A stretch of DNA of 64,000 nt, from positions 5,332,501 to 5,396,500 of the forward strand of contig NZ_CP073760.1 of the NCBI RefSeq assembly GCF_018399035.1, given 5' to 3'. The position numbers and the translations under genes were made by a program. The notes under the pieces are model-generated. The model saw only the letters and a program-made list of their open reading frames with translations. It searched no databases and had not been told where the DNA came from. This stretch comes from Thiocapsa sp. (GTDB lineage: Bacteria; Pseudomonadota; Gammaproteobacteria; Chromatiales; Chromatiaceae). This document shows positions 34,679 to 45,200 of the stretch, piece after piece; position 1 is the stretch's first letter; the number at the start of each line of letters is the position of its first letter.

Positions 34679-36394
34679 ATGATTAGACCCGAAATCCCAG
34701 CAGCCGAATCAAGCTCCACGTCATTTCAAGTTGGTGACTGGCTGGTCGACCCCGCAGCGGGACTGATTGCCAAGGGCGGACGCGCAGTCAAGCTCGAGCC
34801 GAAGGTCATGGAGGTTCTGAGCTACCTGGCCCTCCGGCAGGGGGAGTTGGTCACACGGGAGGACCTGGAGCGTGATGTCTGGAAGGGTGCGGTGGTCGGG
34901 TATGACTCGATCACGGCCGCGGTGATCAAACTCCGGAAGGCGCTGACAGACGACGCGCGGCAGCCACGCTATATCGCCACCATTCCCAAGCGGGGCTACC
35001 GCCTGATCGCAGCGGTGCGAGAGCGTGTCGCAGAGGTCGGGGCTGAGAGCACCGCTAGGGCCAGGGGTTCCGCTTCTGGACCAACGGCATCAAGCGCCAG
35101 CCTATCGAGATGGTTGCTGGGGGCACTTGTACTGATGCTGCTAATCGGTCTGGTCGTACTGTCCTATCAAGACAAGCACGCACAAGACGGCAACGCCTCA
35201 ACATCATCAACACCGCCGTCGATCGTGGTGCTTCCGTTTACGAACCTCACCGGCGATCCCGATCAGGCGTCTTTTGTCGACGGGATGACGGATGACATGA
35301 TCACAGACCTCTCCAGACTCTCCGGGCTGCAGGTCATCGCCGCCAATACGTCATTTACATACAAGGACAAGCAGGTCCAACCGCAGGAGCTGAAAGCGGA
35401 GCTGAGAGTGGATTTCGTCCTGGATGGCAGTGTCCGACGACGGGGCGACGTGATGAGGATCAACGCACGGCTCGTCGATGCCGGGACCGGATTTCAGAAG
35501 TGGGCCGCGAGCTTTGATCGGCCGACCAGCCAGGTATTCGAGGTTCAGGATGAAGTGACCGATCGCATCGTGGAGGCACTCGCGCTGCGGATTTCGGACC
35601 AGGAGAAAGAACGCTTGGCTCAACGCAGCACCGACAACCTCAAGGCCTACGATGCCTTTCTGGAGGGACAAGCCCTATCCAAGCTCGGCACGATCGAGTC
35701 CAACCGGCAGGCGCAGCGTGCCTATATGCGCGCCATCGAGCTCGATCCCGGCTACGGGCGGGCCTATGGCGCCCTGGCGTTCACGATGGCGGTCGCCTTC
35801 CGCCGGGGATGGACAGACACCCCGCTTGAGACCATGGCTCGCGCACTGGATCTGGCCAAACGGGGTGTCGCACTGGACGACTCGATCCCACAGACGCATT
35901 GGGCACTCGGCTATGTCTATTTGATGCGCAAGGAGCTCGAGCAGGCAGAGTCGGCGGCGATGCGATCGATTGCTGTCGCACCGAACTATGCGGACGGCTA
36001 CGGGTTGCTTGCGCTCATCAACAACAATCTCGGACGTCCGGAAAAGGCGATTGAGCAGATCAACAAAGGTGTCCAGCTCAATCCCTACTACACCTGGGAC
36101 TATCCCTACAATCTCGGGCGCGCCTACTATACGTTGGGCCGTTACGAGGAGGCGATTGCGGCGTTGGAGAAGGCCCTGGAACGCAACGAGAACGCAGCCC
36201 CCATCAAGTTGTTTCTCATCGCCAGCTATATGCGCGCGGGCCGCGAAGGCGATGCCGAGTGGCAGGCGGAAGAGCTTCAAATGGTCAATCCGGAAGAGAC
36301 GATTTCGCATACTGACAAGGCGATTCCGATTGCCGACCCGGAACTCAAGCAGGCATTCCTGGACGATCTGCGTGCGGCAGGGCTGCCCGACTAG
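34679..36394 (+). CDS. CadC-like membrane transcriptional regulator with TPR domain
   Basis: This 571-residue protein has an N-terminal OmpR/PhoB-type winged helix (residues ~15-112: FQVGDWLVDPAAGLIAK, then YIATIPKRGYRLI). One transmembrane segment (~144-162, LLGALVLMLLIGLVVLSY) and a periplasmic FlgO/TolB-N-like domain (~178-300: SIVVLPFTNLTGDPDQASFVDG, VDFVLDGSVRR) come next. A C-terminal TPR solenoid follows (~320-560, including YGALAFTMAVAFRR and EEAIAALEKALERNE). It is a one-component sensor in the CadC/ToxR style. It is divergent from the exported hydrolase gene, a likely regulatory target. Confidence 0.85.
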   Translation: MIRPEIPAAESSSTSFQVGDWLVDPAAGLIAKGGRAVKLEPKVMEVLSYLALRQGELVTREDLERDVWKGAVVGYDSITAAVIKLRKALTDDARQPRYIATIPKRGYRLIAAVRERVAEVGAESTARARGSASGPTASSASLSRWLLGALVLMLLIGLVVLSYQDKHAQDGNASTSSTPPSIVVLPFTNLTGDPDQASFVDGMTDDMITDLSRLSGLQVIAANTSFTYKDKQVQPQELKAELRVDFVLDGSVRRRGDVMRINARLVDAGTGFQKWAASFDRPTSQVFEVQDEVTDRIVEALALRISDQEKERLAQRSTDNLKAYDAFLEGQALSKLGTIESNRQAQRAYMRAIELDPGYGRAYGALAFTMAVAFRRGWTDTPLETMARALDLAKRGVALDDSIPQTHWALGYVYLMRKELEQAESAAMRSIAVAPNYADGYGLLALINNNLGRPEKAIEQINKGVQLNPYYTWDYPYNLGRAYYTLGRYEEAIAALEKALERNENAAPIKLFLIASYMRAGREGDAEWQAEELQMVNPEETISHTDKAIPIADPELKQAFLDDLRAAGLPD

Positions 36395-37011
36395 CAGATC
36401 CGGCAGGCAATACAACCCGCGCAACGCTGCTAACCCTGTGAGATCCATCGACGGCGGCCGGCGACTAGGCCGATGACGATAATTGACCGGTTCTGCTCTG
36501 ACTTCCCTAATAAATACAGGAGCGACTCACCGGGTGTCGCACCGGCACGCGGGATGCCCTTTGCATGTTGCCTTCGCGCCTTCATGACTGTCGCCCCTTC
36601 GCCACGGCATTAACACGCCCGCGCCGGCGCTACCAGGGCTTACCGACCTTCGCTTCGCTCTCCTTGGTAGGCAGCAGCTGGCCTCATAACGTCCGCTGTG
36701 GTTTGCCTTGCAGTCGTTGTGGTTCGCAGCGCCTGCGTCCGGTTGGGGTAGTGACTTGTAACTCGATGAGCCGCGAAGGACTTTCCGCTATCAGGATCGA
36801 AGAGTCACTCGCTTCCGGTTGATGGGAGGCGGCTCCTGACCGGGTTGCTGCCGTTAGGGTCGCCTGAACCGACCCAAGACCAGCTGGACCGCAGGCGGCA
36901 GCAAAAGCGGTGGACGAATCCGGTAGGGTCAGCGCGGATTACTCTGATGAATTCTCGTGGAATAAAGTGACCGACAACACGCGAGAAAGAGACCGGCAAG
37001 AAGCATGTCGA
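36395..37011. other. 0.6-kb gap at the truncated end of the MADS locus
   Basis: No gene is supported. Open frames at 36565-36822 and 36910-37095 lack domains. The MADS gene order would put mad5 here, but neither a specificity-subunit motif nor a trailing fragment is evident. The sequence has repeated CTTCGCTTCGCTCTCCTTGG-like runs with no obvious symmetry. It is the probable scar where the rest of the locus was lost. Confidence 0.4.
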
Positions 37012-37650
37012 TCAACACGCGGGGAACCAAGCCCGAAGCGCCTTCAGGAGCTGCGCGAGGGCGATATCTTGGCAGCCCTTGACCGATACTTTTGACGCCA
37101 CCTGCCGGTAGAGCGCGGCGGAACGCGGTGCCCTTCGTCCGCAGTGCCTCAGTGCCCATTCCGCCGCCTCTTTGGGCCGTTCCGGCTTGGTCTGGCCGGG
37201 GGCTATCCAACCCGCGCCTTCGAGTGCGGGCCTCAGCTCCGTCCAGGACGGCCATCCGAGCGCCGTGGCGGAATGCGGCGATTCCGACCAGAGCCACACA
37301 TCCGCCTCGGGACGCACCACGAGGGCCAGCGCCGCATCCGCGGGCCAGCCGGCGTCCGCGAGATGTACCCGGAGCTGTTGCTCGATCACGTCGGCCCCCG
37401 GACTGCCCTCCCATTCCTCATCGACGATCACCACTGCCCGTCGATAATCGGGAGCCAGCGGGCGCAGCAGCTCGTTGGCGCGCACATAAAGACCGGGGTC
37501 GTTCTGCCCGGCGGCCACCTTGATGTCGCGCCGGCTGTCGAAGCCGAAGGGACGGCAGCCGATCACTCGATGCACCTGATCTCGCTCCAGCAAGCCGGCC
37601 ACCGCTTCGGCCATGTTCTTGTCGGCAACAAGAAAGAGGAGGTCGTTCAT
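37012..37650 (-). CDS. mad4: Methylation-associated defence system protein MAD4-like (TOPRIM/DUF4276-like)
   Basis: This 212-residue protein from ATG 37650 begins MNDLLFLVADKNMAEAVAGLL. It carries a conserved acidic region AVVIVDEEWEGSPGADVIEQQLR, similar to TOPRIM-fold DUF4276 partners of OLD-type ATPases. The C-terminus contains KEAAEWALRHCG and ARVSVKGCQDIALAQLL-like residues. It starts within the stop of the upstream ATPase (ATGA at 37647-37650). I infer MAD4 from position and partner order; the TOPRIM assignment is a resemblance, not proof. Confidence 0.68.
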   Translation of the reverse strand: MNDLLFLVADKNMAEAVAGLLERDQVHRVIGCRPFGFDSRRDIKVAAGQNDPGLYVRANELLRPLAPDYRRAVVIVDEEWEGSPGADVIEQQLRVHLADAGWPADAALALVVRPEADVWLWSESPHSATALGWPSWTELRPALEGAGWIAPGQTKPERPKEAAEWALRHCGRRAPRSAALYRQVASKVSVKGCQDIALAQLLKALRAWFPAC

Positions 37651-38936
37651 TCGAAGACCCCGGTGGCAAAGAGGCTGCCGAGATCGATTGCACCCTTCCA
37701 ATGGGCAAGGCGGGGGTGCTCGCCGCCGGGAATGACCGTCGCGTCCCCTGACCGATCCAGCCGCGTGATGACCAGCTCCGCGACCTGCGCATCCGCGAGC
37801 ACGACCGGGGAGTGGGTCGAGACCCAGACCTGTTGGTCGTAGAGCGACCGAAGCGACTGCATGATGGTGTCGATCGCCTGCGGATGGATGCTGTTCTCGG
37901 GCTCCTCGATGACCAGCAGCGGCGGTATGTCGTCGAGATAGGCGACCAGAGTGAGCGCGAAGATCCGCAGCGTACCCTCCGACAGTCCGGAGGACGTGAC
38001 CTCGTAGCCCCCTTCGTACTGCACCCGAAAATAGGCGTGGTGGTCCTCTTCACGCTCGCGCAGGGAAATTCCCGTGATCTGGGGCAATGCGGTGCGCACG
38101 TGCGCGACCCATGCGGCGAAGCGCTCCGGGTCGGTTTGCTGCAGACGCAGCGCGAGCCAAGGGAGGTTCTCACCTGAACCCATGAGCTTCTTCGGTAGCC
38201 CGGGCGGGCTTGCCTGGCGCAGCTCGCCCCACATGGGGTCGAAGAAGAGGACACCGTCGAGAAGCAGGTCGAGGAGCCAGCGACCGGCCGCAAACTCGGA
38301 TTCGGATTCGTACTGGAGGCGGGGCAGGGCAAGCACCGTGCGATCGACCTGTGAGTCGCGATCCCTGCCACCCTTTTTCTCCGGCCTCAACGTGGCCTCT
38401 GACACATCCTCCCAGCTGAGCTCGCGCTTCAGAATGAACCGCCAGCCCTTGTTGTTCGCGTTCTCTCCCTGCATGGGCAGGCGTCCCGCCTCATAGGCTC
38501 GGTCGTACGGGAAGACGAACAGGTATTCGCTCTGAACGATGAGCTGCTGCTCTTCCTCTGATTCCAGGCGGATCTCATAACGGATGTGAGTCGGCCACTT
38601 CGACTCATCGCGTTGCACCGCGGCGGTTGAGGCAACGACGAGCTGTTGCTTCACGTCGTCAGGCAGCCGCGCCTCGATCCCGATAGAGAAGCTCTTGCGT
38701 TGAGCGCGGAACGGGATCTCGTCGAGCGAGGCCGCCCGGGCGCCGCGACCGAGCAGACGTTCCATGAAGGCGCCGGCTACATTGCGGCTGCGGAGCAAGT
38801 CGCCGAGAAGCACCGGGATGTCGAGTAGCGTCGTCTTGCCCGAGCCGTTGGCTCCGGCGATGACACAGAAGTCGGATAGCGGGACGCCGAGCTGCTCGAA
38901 GCACCGATAGTTGGTGGCGTCGATACGGGTGATCAT
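37647..38936 (-). CDS. mad3: MADS-type AAA ATPase MAD3-like
   Basis: This 429-residue ATPase has the RecF/OLD-like AAA design. Walker A is VIAGANGSGKTTLLDIPVLL. The ABC-type signature is SSGLSEGTLRIFALTLVAYL, Walker B is PPLLVIEEPENSIHP, and the D-loop/His is STHSPVVLADA. The middle has insertions typical of overcoming-lysogenisation-type ATPases. The start ATG 38936 is four bases inside the MAD2 stop, and the stop overlaps MAD4. It probably partners with MAD4. Its ATPase motifs look intact. Confidence 0.78.
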   Translation of the reverse strand: MITRIDATNYRCFEQLGVPLSDFCVIAGANGSGKTTLLDIPVLLGDLLRSRNVAGAFMERLLGRGARAASLDEIPFRAQRKSFSIGIEARLPDDVKQQLVVASTAAVQRDESKWPTHIRYEIRLESEEEQQLIVQSEYLFVFPYDRAYEAGRLPMQGENANNKGWRFILKRELSWEDVSEATLRPEKKGGRDRDSQVDRTVLALPRLQYESESEFAAGRWLLDLLLDGVLFFDPMWGELRQASPPGLPKKLMGSGENLPWLALRLQQTDPERFAAWVAHVRTALPQITGISLREREEDHHAYFRVQYEGGYEVTSSGLSEGTLRIFALTLVAYLDDIPPLLVIEEPENSIHPQAIDTIMQSLRSLYDQQVWVSTHSPVVLADAQVAELVITRLDRSGDATVIPGGEHPRLAHWKGAIDLGSLFATGVFE

Positions 38937-41041
38937 GCGCCTGGCTCCGCGTGGTTCGCTCGGAACGCCCGATAGGCTTCCAGGATGGGACCCGGCACGA
39001 ACGTTCCATCCTGCTTCTGGTAAGGCAGGTCGTTGTCGAGGGTCTTCTCCTTGCGGCGCAACACCCGGATTACGGACTGCCCCCCCACGCGCACGCGCTC
39101 GCGGTGCTCGACCTCTTCGACAAGCTCCTCGCCGTCGGGGCCGCGTTTGTAGAGCGTATTGCCGCGTCGGTCGAAGCCAACCTTCTCGGCGACCGCCATG
39201 AAGACGGGGTAATCGATGCTCTGGCCCAGGTCCTCGGCACGCACCTCCTCGTCGGTCTTTTTCTTGAGGAAGAGCAGGCTGGTCAGGATGTTCACGTTCG
39301 CTTCGACGATGAACACCTCGACTGGCAGGTCGATGCTGGCGAGCATCCAGCAGTGGCGCAGGAGCCACCAGCGGATGTATTCGTCGCCGGGGTTGCCCAG
39401 GATACCGTCGGGCAGGACGATGCCGGTGCGCCCGCCAGGTCTGAGCCAGTCGATGCAACGCTCGATGAAGAGCACCTCCGGCGCGACGCTGCCCTGGAGG
39501 CGTCCGGTGTTGCGGAAGCCGCCGTCTTCGGTGCGCTCCCAGATGTGCGCGAGCTCGAAGTGCTTGAGGATGTTCGGATCGGTGATGGGGATGTTCGACC
39601 CGAAGGGCGGGTTGGTCATCACCACGTCCATGGTGACGAGGTCTGCCTTGCCAGTCGCCTCTTTGACCCCTTGCAGGTGACCAGCCGGGAACTCGAGGGA
39701 GTTCATGTTGAACACGCGGGCTTGGCCGTTGCTGGCCATCAGCACGTTCATCTGCGCGGCGCGCACCAGGAAGGGGTCGAAGTCGGCGCCGAAGAGGTTG
39801 TGCTCGACGAACGCACGCAGCTCCTCTTGCACCGACAGGAACTCGTCTGTCGACTCATCGTCCATCGCGATGTTGGACGCCGCGCGCAGCTTGGCGTCGA
39901 GGTGTTTCAAAGTCGACACGAGAAAGCCGCCGGTGCCGCAGGCCGGGTCCATTACGCGTTCGTCGGGCTGCGGGTCGAGCATGGCGACCATGAGATCGAC
40001 CGGCCCCCGCGGCGTGAAATACTGGCCGCGGTCGCCGCGGATGTTGTGTTTGACCAGCTCCTGGTAGGCGGCGCCTTTGGCGTCGAGCGCGGTCCGGCCA
40101 AGGTCGTACTTCGCGAGCTCGCCCACGATGAAGCCCAGCGCCCGGTCGGACAGGGTGATGCGGGGCGGGTTGTCCTTGAAGAGGGTGTATTTGTATTTCT
40201 CGGCGACCTCATCGACGAGCCGGGTGACACGCTCGCGAATGGCGGCCTGCCCCTCGGGGTCAAACTGCTCGTCGACCAGCTGTCGCTTGCCGTTGACCTG
40301 CTTTTCGAACATGCCGGCCCAGAAGCGGGGGGGCTGGTCCCTTGGGCGGCGCTCGTCGTGGAGCTTGGCGAAGATGAGATAGAGGAACTGCCAGAAGGCA
40401 GCGTCCTTCGGCATGCCCTCGTTACCGTGGATGTAATTGTGGCAGCGGCGGAAGGCCGTCAGCAGCATGTCGCGGTCGGCTCGACGCAGCTGCGCCAGTG
40501 ATGCGACCGTGCGGCTGCCGAGTGTGCCGTCGGCCATGGGCCAGTCGCCGCGCGGGTGGAACTTGGTGTCGAAGCGCGCCCTCTCCTTCTCGAAGAAGAA
40601 AAAGTCGATTCCGTTGGTCCAGAGTCCCCACCGGCACTCCTCGGTCTCCTCTTGGCTCATCGCAGCATAGAGGAGCCCGAATTCCTTTTCGGCCTGCTTG
40701 TGGTCGCGCATTTTGTACGCGCCCCTGGACCCGGTCTTAGGCTCCTTGTCGCAGATGACGACGCGGCGGAGGTTCTCCGGGGTCTTGTCGGCGCCCGGCT
40801 CGAAGATCGCGATGTCGATCTTCTTATTGCGCCCGTCGATCTTCATCTGGAAATCGGGGACCATGTCCTCCACGGAGATCCCGTACTCGTGGAACAATGC
40901 CCGAGCGATGCGCTGACGCACCTGCTCCTTGGGGGTGTCCTTGACGGGCTTGTCAGTGATGTAGTCGAGGAGCTGGCCCTCCTCGAGGGATGTGACCTCG
41001 TCGTCGGCCAGGTCGATCTCTTCCACTTCGAGGTCACTCAT
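38933..41041 (-). CDS. mad2: MADS-type N6-adenine DNA methyltransferase MAD2-like
   Basis: This 702-residue type I (HsdM-like) DNA methyltransferase has an N-terminal domain with KVIARVREIR-like helix residues and SAM motif I in ERVMDPACGTGGFLVSTLKHL. The catalytic NPPF motif is in MDVVMTNPPFGSN, and a GQYFTPRGPVDLMV segment precedes motif I. Family MAD2 proteins methylate host DNA to mark self. Three-gene order HTH-methylase-ATPase matches the methylation-associated defence system (MADS). The start at 41041 overlaps the MAD1 stop by eight bases. Confidence 0.84.
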   Translation of the reverse strand: MSDLEVEEIDLADDEVTSLEEGQLLDYITDKPVKDTPKEQVRQRIARALFHEYGISVEDMVPDFQMKIDGRNKKIDIAIFEPGADKTPENLRRVVICDKEPKTGSRGAYKMRDHKQAEKEFGLLYAAMSQEETEECRWGLWTNGIDFFFFEKERARFDTKFHPRGDWPMADGTLGSRTVASLAQLRRADRDMLLTAFRRCHNYIHGNEGMPKDAAFWQFLYLIFAKLHDERRPRDQPPRFWAGMFEKQVNGKRQLVDEQFDPEGQAAIRERVTRLVDEVAEKYKYTLFKDNPPRITLSDRALGFIVGELAKYDLGRTALDAKGAAYQELVKHNIRGDRGQYFTPRGPVDLMVAMLDPQPDERVMDPACGTGGFLVSTLKHLDAKLRAASNIAMDDESTDEFLSVQEELRAFVEHNLFGADFDPFLVRAAQMNVLMASNGQARVFNMNSLEFPAGHLQGVKEATGKADLVTMDVVMTNPPFGSNIPITDPNILKHFELAHIWERTEDGGFRNTGRLQGSVAPEVLFIERCIDWLRPGGRTGIVLPDGILGNPGDEYIRWWLLRHCWMLASIDLPVEVFIVEANVNILTSLLFLKKKTDEEVRAEDLGQSIDYPVFMAVAEKVGFDRRGNTLYKRGPDGEELVEEVEHRERVRVGGQSVIRVLRRKEKTLDNDLPYQKQDGTFVPGPILEAYRAFRANHAEPGA

Positions 41042-41249
41042 CGTCGGACTTCTCCTTCAGGTCCTCGTCGGAACGACTGGCTGCTCCACCGTCGCGAATC
41101 CAGGCGTCAACGTCTTCTCGTTTGAACTTCCAGAACCGCCCCACCTTGTGCCCGGGCATCCCCTTCTGTGTCACCCAGGCGTACACCGTATCCTTGGAGA
41201 CACCCAGGTATTCCGCGATCTCGTCGACTGAGCGCCAGCGGTCTTCCAA
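41034..41249 (-). CDS. mad1: MADS helix-turn-helix protein MAD1-like (excisionase fold)
   Basis: This protein of ~71 residues has an excisionase-type HTH: RWRSVDEIAEYLGVSKDTVYAW, then MPGHKVGRFWKFKREDVDAWI. It is a likely autoregulator of the operon. The TTG start at 41249 is preferred because GAGG lies seven bases upstream and the family normally starts about ED-RW. An ATG at 41327 would add 26 residues with no ribosome site. It is the first gene of the minus-strand MADS-like run, divergent from the TIR gene. Confidence 0.76.
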   Translation of the reverse strand: MEDRWRSVDEIAEYLGVSKDTVYAWVTQKGMPGHKVGRFWKFKREDVDAWIRDGGAASRSDEDLKEKSDDE

Positions 41250-41400
41250 GTCGTTGCCTCGATTCAGTTGGCATGGCAGGCCCCGTTTATAGACCTGGCT
41301 TGAGCCTGCGTCAAACAGATTACGCATGATTTAGCAGGAAGTAGTGGGATTTGCACAGGGTAGGCAAGGTGTCACCGAGGCGAGAGGCCGGGAGGGTGAG

Positions 41401-42024
41401 ATGGCGAGCGTGTTCTTGTCCTATGCGCACGAAGACGAGGGTCTGCGGGATCAGCTCGAAAAGCACCTGTCGCCGCTGAAGCGCGAGGGTGTGATCGAGA
41501 CGTGGCACGACCGCCGGATCGGGCCAGGCGACGCGTTCGCCGACGAGATCGACGCTGCCCTGGAGACATCCGACATCGTGCTGCTTCTGGTCAGCGCCGA
41601 TTTCCTCGCCTCCGACTACTGCCATGACATCGAGATGCGCCGGGCCCTTGAGCGCCATCAGCAGGGCTTGACCCGGGTCATCCCGGTCATCCTCCGACCG
41701 TGCGACTGGCAGTCCGCCGCGTTGGGTTACCTCAACGCGGTGCCGAAGGACGGCAATCCGATGACACAGCACCAGTCATTGGACGAAGGTTTCGTCGACG
41801 TCGCGCTGGCAATCCGAAGGGCAGCACAGCGACCGACCAGTCCGGTCGGTGTCGGCACGACCTCGAAACCGGTATCCCCAGCGACCAGCGAGCTACGGCC
41901 GAGCCGCTCGAGCAACCTCCGTATCCCAAGGACCTTCACGGACCGGGACCGGGATCACTTCTTCGACGAGGGAGTTCAGTATATTGCGGACTTCTTGCTG
42001 ATCGAGCCGCTGCGAATTACTTGA
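41401..42024 (+). CDS. TIR-domain protein, C-terminally truncated
   Basis: This 207-residue protein from ATG 41401 (GGAGGGTGAG upstream) begins MASVFLSYAHEDEGLRDQLE, the start of a bacterial TIR domain. The residues FADEIDAALETSDIVLLLVSADFLASDY and VIPVILRPCDWQ follow. A putative catalytic Glu is in DEIDAALE. TIR proteins cleave NAD+ or make signalling nucleotides in defence. After ~165 residues a segment IPRTFTDRDRDHFFDEGVQYIA resembles the link to a second domain that is absent, so the effector is truncated. It lies between divergent MADS and the GHKL/helicase pair. Confidence 0.82.
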   Translation: MASVFLSYAHEDEGLRDQLEKHLSPLKREGVIETWHDRRIGPGDAFADEIDAALETSDIVLLLVSADFLASDYCHDIEMRRALERHQQGLTRVIPVILRPCDWQSAALGYLNAVPKDGNPMTQHQSLDEGFVDVALAIRRAAQRPTSPVGVGTTSKPVSPATSELRPSRSSNLRIPRTFTDRDRDHFFDEGVQYIADFLLIEPLRIT

Positions 42025-42207
42025 TTGGAGAGCAAGGGAATTGCGGCGCAGCAATCGCCCCCGCGTGTTGCTCGACATCCATCGGGGACAGACGGTTCAG
42101 CACCGCCAGCAGGGCCTCCCACACGTTGACGGAGCCATTGCGTGCAAAGGCTTGCGCCGATTCCAATAGGCGAGGAAAGAAGTCCGGGAACGGGCCGAGG
42201 AGAGGTT

Positions 42208-45200
42208 ATGGAGACCGAAAAGCAGCATTTCATTGACGAGCTACGCGGGACCAACGAGAAAAAGTACCGCGATGCGATCGATGCGCTGGCGAGTCTATTG
42301 GACGCCTCGCTGGACCACGAGTGGATGTACATCTTCGAGCTGGCCCAGAACGCGCTGGACGCGGGGGCCCGGCGTCTCTTCTACGCCAGCGACGGCACGG
42401 TGCTGAGCTTCCAGCACGACGGGGCCGATGCGCTGGCGGAAAAGCATGTTAAGGCCCTGTCCCGGATCGGTGGGTCCACTAAGGGGTTGTCCACCATCGG
42501 GTTCATGGGCGTCGGGTTCAAGGCAGCGTTCTCCCGCTTCCGAACGGCGCGGGTGTGCGGCTCCGACTGGCGATTTCGGTTTGACGTCGACGTGGACAAG
42601 GGGGCCTCCGGTGTCGAGCTCACCCGCTGGATCGACACCGTGCTTCCCCATTGGGATCCAGACCTGGAGGACCCGGATCCCGGGTTCACCACGCTGTTCA
42701 GGATGGAGCGGCCGATCCGCCACGAGCGCCCCCTTGCCAATGACCTGTCGAGGCTGGAAGCGAATGGCCTCACTCCTCTGGCCGTGCTCGCAGCTCGCGG
42801 GCTGCGGCAGCTCACGATCGGGGAGACCAATTTCAACCTGAAGCTCGAGAACGGCGAGATCCGCATCGACCGCGACGATACCTTGGAAACGAGGCGCTGG
42901 CACCTGTTTCGCGCCTCCTACACACCCACCGACGCGGCCATGGCGGAGTTCTTGAAAGTCCGCCGCCAGCTCAACGAAGAGCTGACCGACGACGGCCGAC
43001 GCAGAGAGCGGGAAGTGATCGCTCTGCTCCCATTGGACGACAACGGCATGCCGGTTCCACCTGACCAGGCATTTGCGTACACCACGCTTCCGACGCAGGA
43101 CAGGACTCCTACAGGGTTTCACATCCAGGCGGACTGGCTGGTCAACGTGGACCGGCAGCGACTGCGCGACATCGACGGCAACGCTTGGCAGGAGGAGATC
43201 CTGGCCCAGGTCCCGAACCTCATCGGCCTGCTCTTGGAATGGCTGGCCAGCCCCGAATTGATGGACGAGCAACGCGTCGGCGGCTACCGGGCCCTGCGCA
43301 TCCCGAATGCCGATGGGGACCAGATCGACCAGGCATTGGAGAGGCTTCGCGGCGCCGTCGCCGAGCGGCTGTCGGGCCGCCCGGTCGTACCGATCTACGG
43401 GCGGGGAGAGCGCCGTTTCTCTCCGCCAGAGACGGTCGCCCGTCTCGGAGGTCGCTTCCTGAGCGGCTTTGGACACCGGCCCGACTGGAGTCCGGACGTC
43501 CTTTTCGGGTGCGAGACCTTGGACGAGCGGCTGATGGGTCCAGACGCCCGATCCTTCGCCGACTGGTTGGGCTGGGGGCAAGACTTGGATCTCGATCGTC
43601 TGCCCTGGCCAGAAGCGCTGCCCGAGTGGTGGCAGAGCCTGGAAAAGGACGAACAGATCGACGCCTTGTTGGCGCTATGGAGCGGCGTCGCCGAACGCGG
43701 CTGGGAAGATGCGCCCGTCGTGCCCACGGAGGCCGGCACCTGGATTCCGGCAGAAGAGAGCATCTGGTTAAACGAGGAATCACCGAGTAACGAGAAGCCG
43801 GATGGACTTGCAATCCGAACCGCTTTAGCAGGGTATCTGCCAACGCCGGAGCAGATCCCCTTGAGGCGGGTTACGAACAAAGTCGGATTAAAGGCTCCGA
43901 CTGGATACACATCGGACGCGAATAATCCCGTCCACTGGGTTCATCGGCACAACAGGCGAGTCGAGCTCGCAGCGCTGATCGCTCAAGCAGTCGACGAGGC
44001 GCCCGCAGATCAGCCTTTTCCCCTGGTTGAACTGACCGGTTGGGCAATGGGGCTCGGTCCGAGCCGCCAGGATTTGGTGCCGGCGGTGCTCACGGAAGCC
44101 GGACCCAAACCGCCGGCGCAAGCCCTGATGTCAGATCCGCTCGTTGAAGGAGTAGAGCACCGGCGCCGCCTGTTCCGACGATTGCCTGCCCTGGACGAGC
44201 TCTACGCCGCCCTCGATGATCCGGACGGAGTCATCGCGTTCCTGAAGGCACTGGGTGTCCGTGGGCACGGGGAGCTCAAAGAAAGTCCCAAGAAATTCTG
44301 GCGGGAACATCGCCCGTCGCTCGCGAAGCAACTCGGCATCGAGCTTGGGCAACTGGAGGATGCAAACGTAGCAGGATACACGCTGGTCGACTACGAGCTG
44401 CCTTTCGGGCTAGACGCCGCAGCCGCACACGCGCTGCAAGATTGGTTGACCCGCGAAAATCGCTTCCTAAAGGATCGGGGGCGTCTCAGTGCCGTCTCAT
44501 ACTACTACGGGCGCAAGCACACTCCAGGTACCTGCCCCTGCTCTTGGGTGAAGGCACTCAGCGAAACGGCTTGGGTTCTCGGAAGCGATGGCGCCCGCCA
44601 TCGCCCCGCCGACCTGCTTCTCGAAGCCCACCCGGACTTCGATGACGCCTTGGTTGCCATTATCGACACCGGATTGGCAAACCGACTCCAGGCCGAAGGG
44701 GTTGAGTTCGGTGCGGGGGTGCCGCGCTCCCCAGCAGTCCGCCGCCTACTGCGGCGCGGCCGGGAGGCTCTGACAGAAAGTACACTGGCGGAGTTGCTGG
44801 AAGAGGCCAAGTACGAGCTGGATTCAGGATCGACGACCAAGCAGTCCATCCATGAGGCCCTCGATCAGATCCGCATCCGGGGTAGGTTCCCCATCTCACG
44901 CCTCGTCGAGCGAACCGGAACTGGCCCGAAGCAGCGCGGGGGCCTCGGGGGCTGGGTGCTTGCGGTCACTGACCTGGAGCCTCGCCTAGAGGCTGCATTG
45001 TGCGCTTGGATACCGGCCTTCCCCAGCACCACCACTGGCCAGCAGTCCCTGGATTTCCTCCGATACGTCTGGTCTTCGCGCCCCACCGCCGGCATCGACG
45101 AACTCAGACGGCACATCGCCGCCGCCTATCGATACGTCCTCGACGACGCGGACCGTGACCATTCACTCGCCATGGCCTGGCAGGAGGTCAAAGCGGACGC

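Noticed and set aside
36565..37095. Fragments of mad5 at the truncated MADS end
   Set aside because: Neither strand shows specificity-subunit patterns.
42142..42207. An earlier start for the GHKL gene at 42142
   Set aside because: ATG 42208 has a strong GAGGAGAGG site; the 22 extra residues are not family-like.
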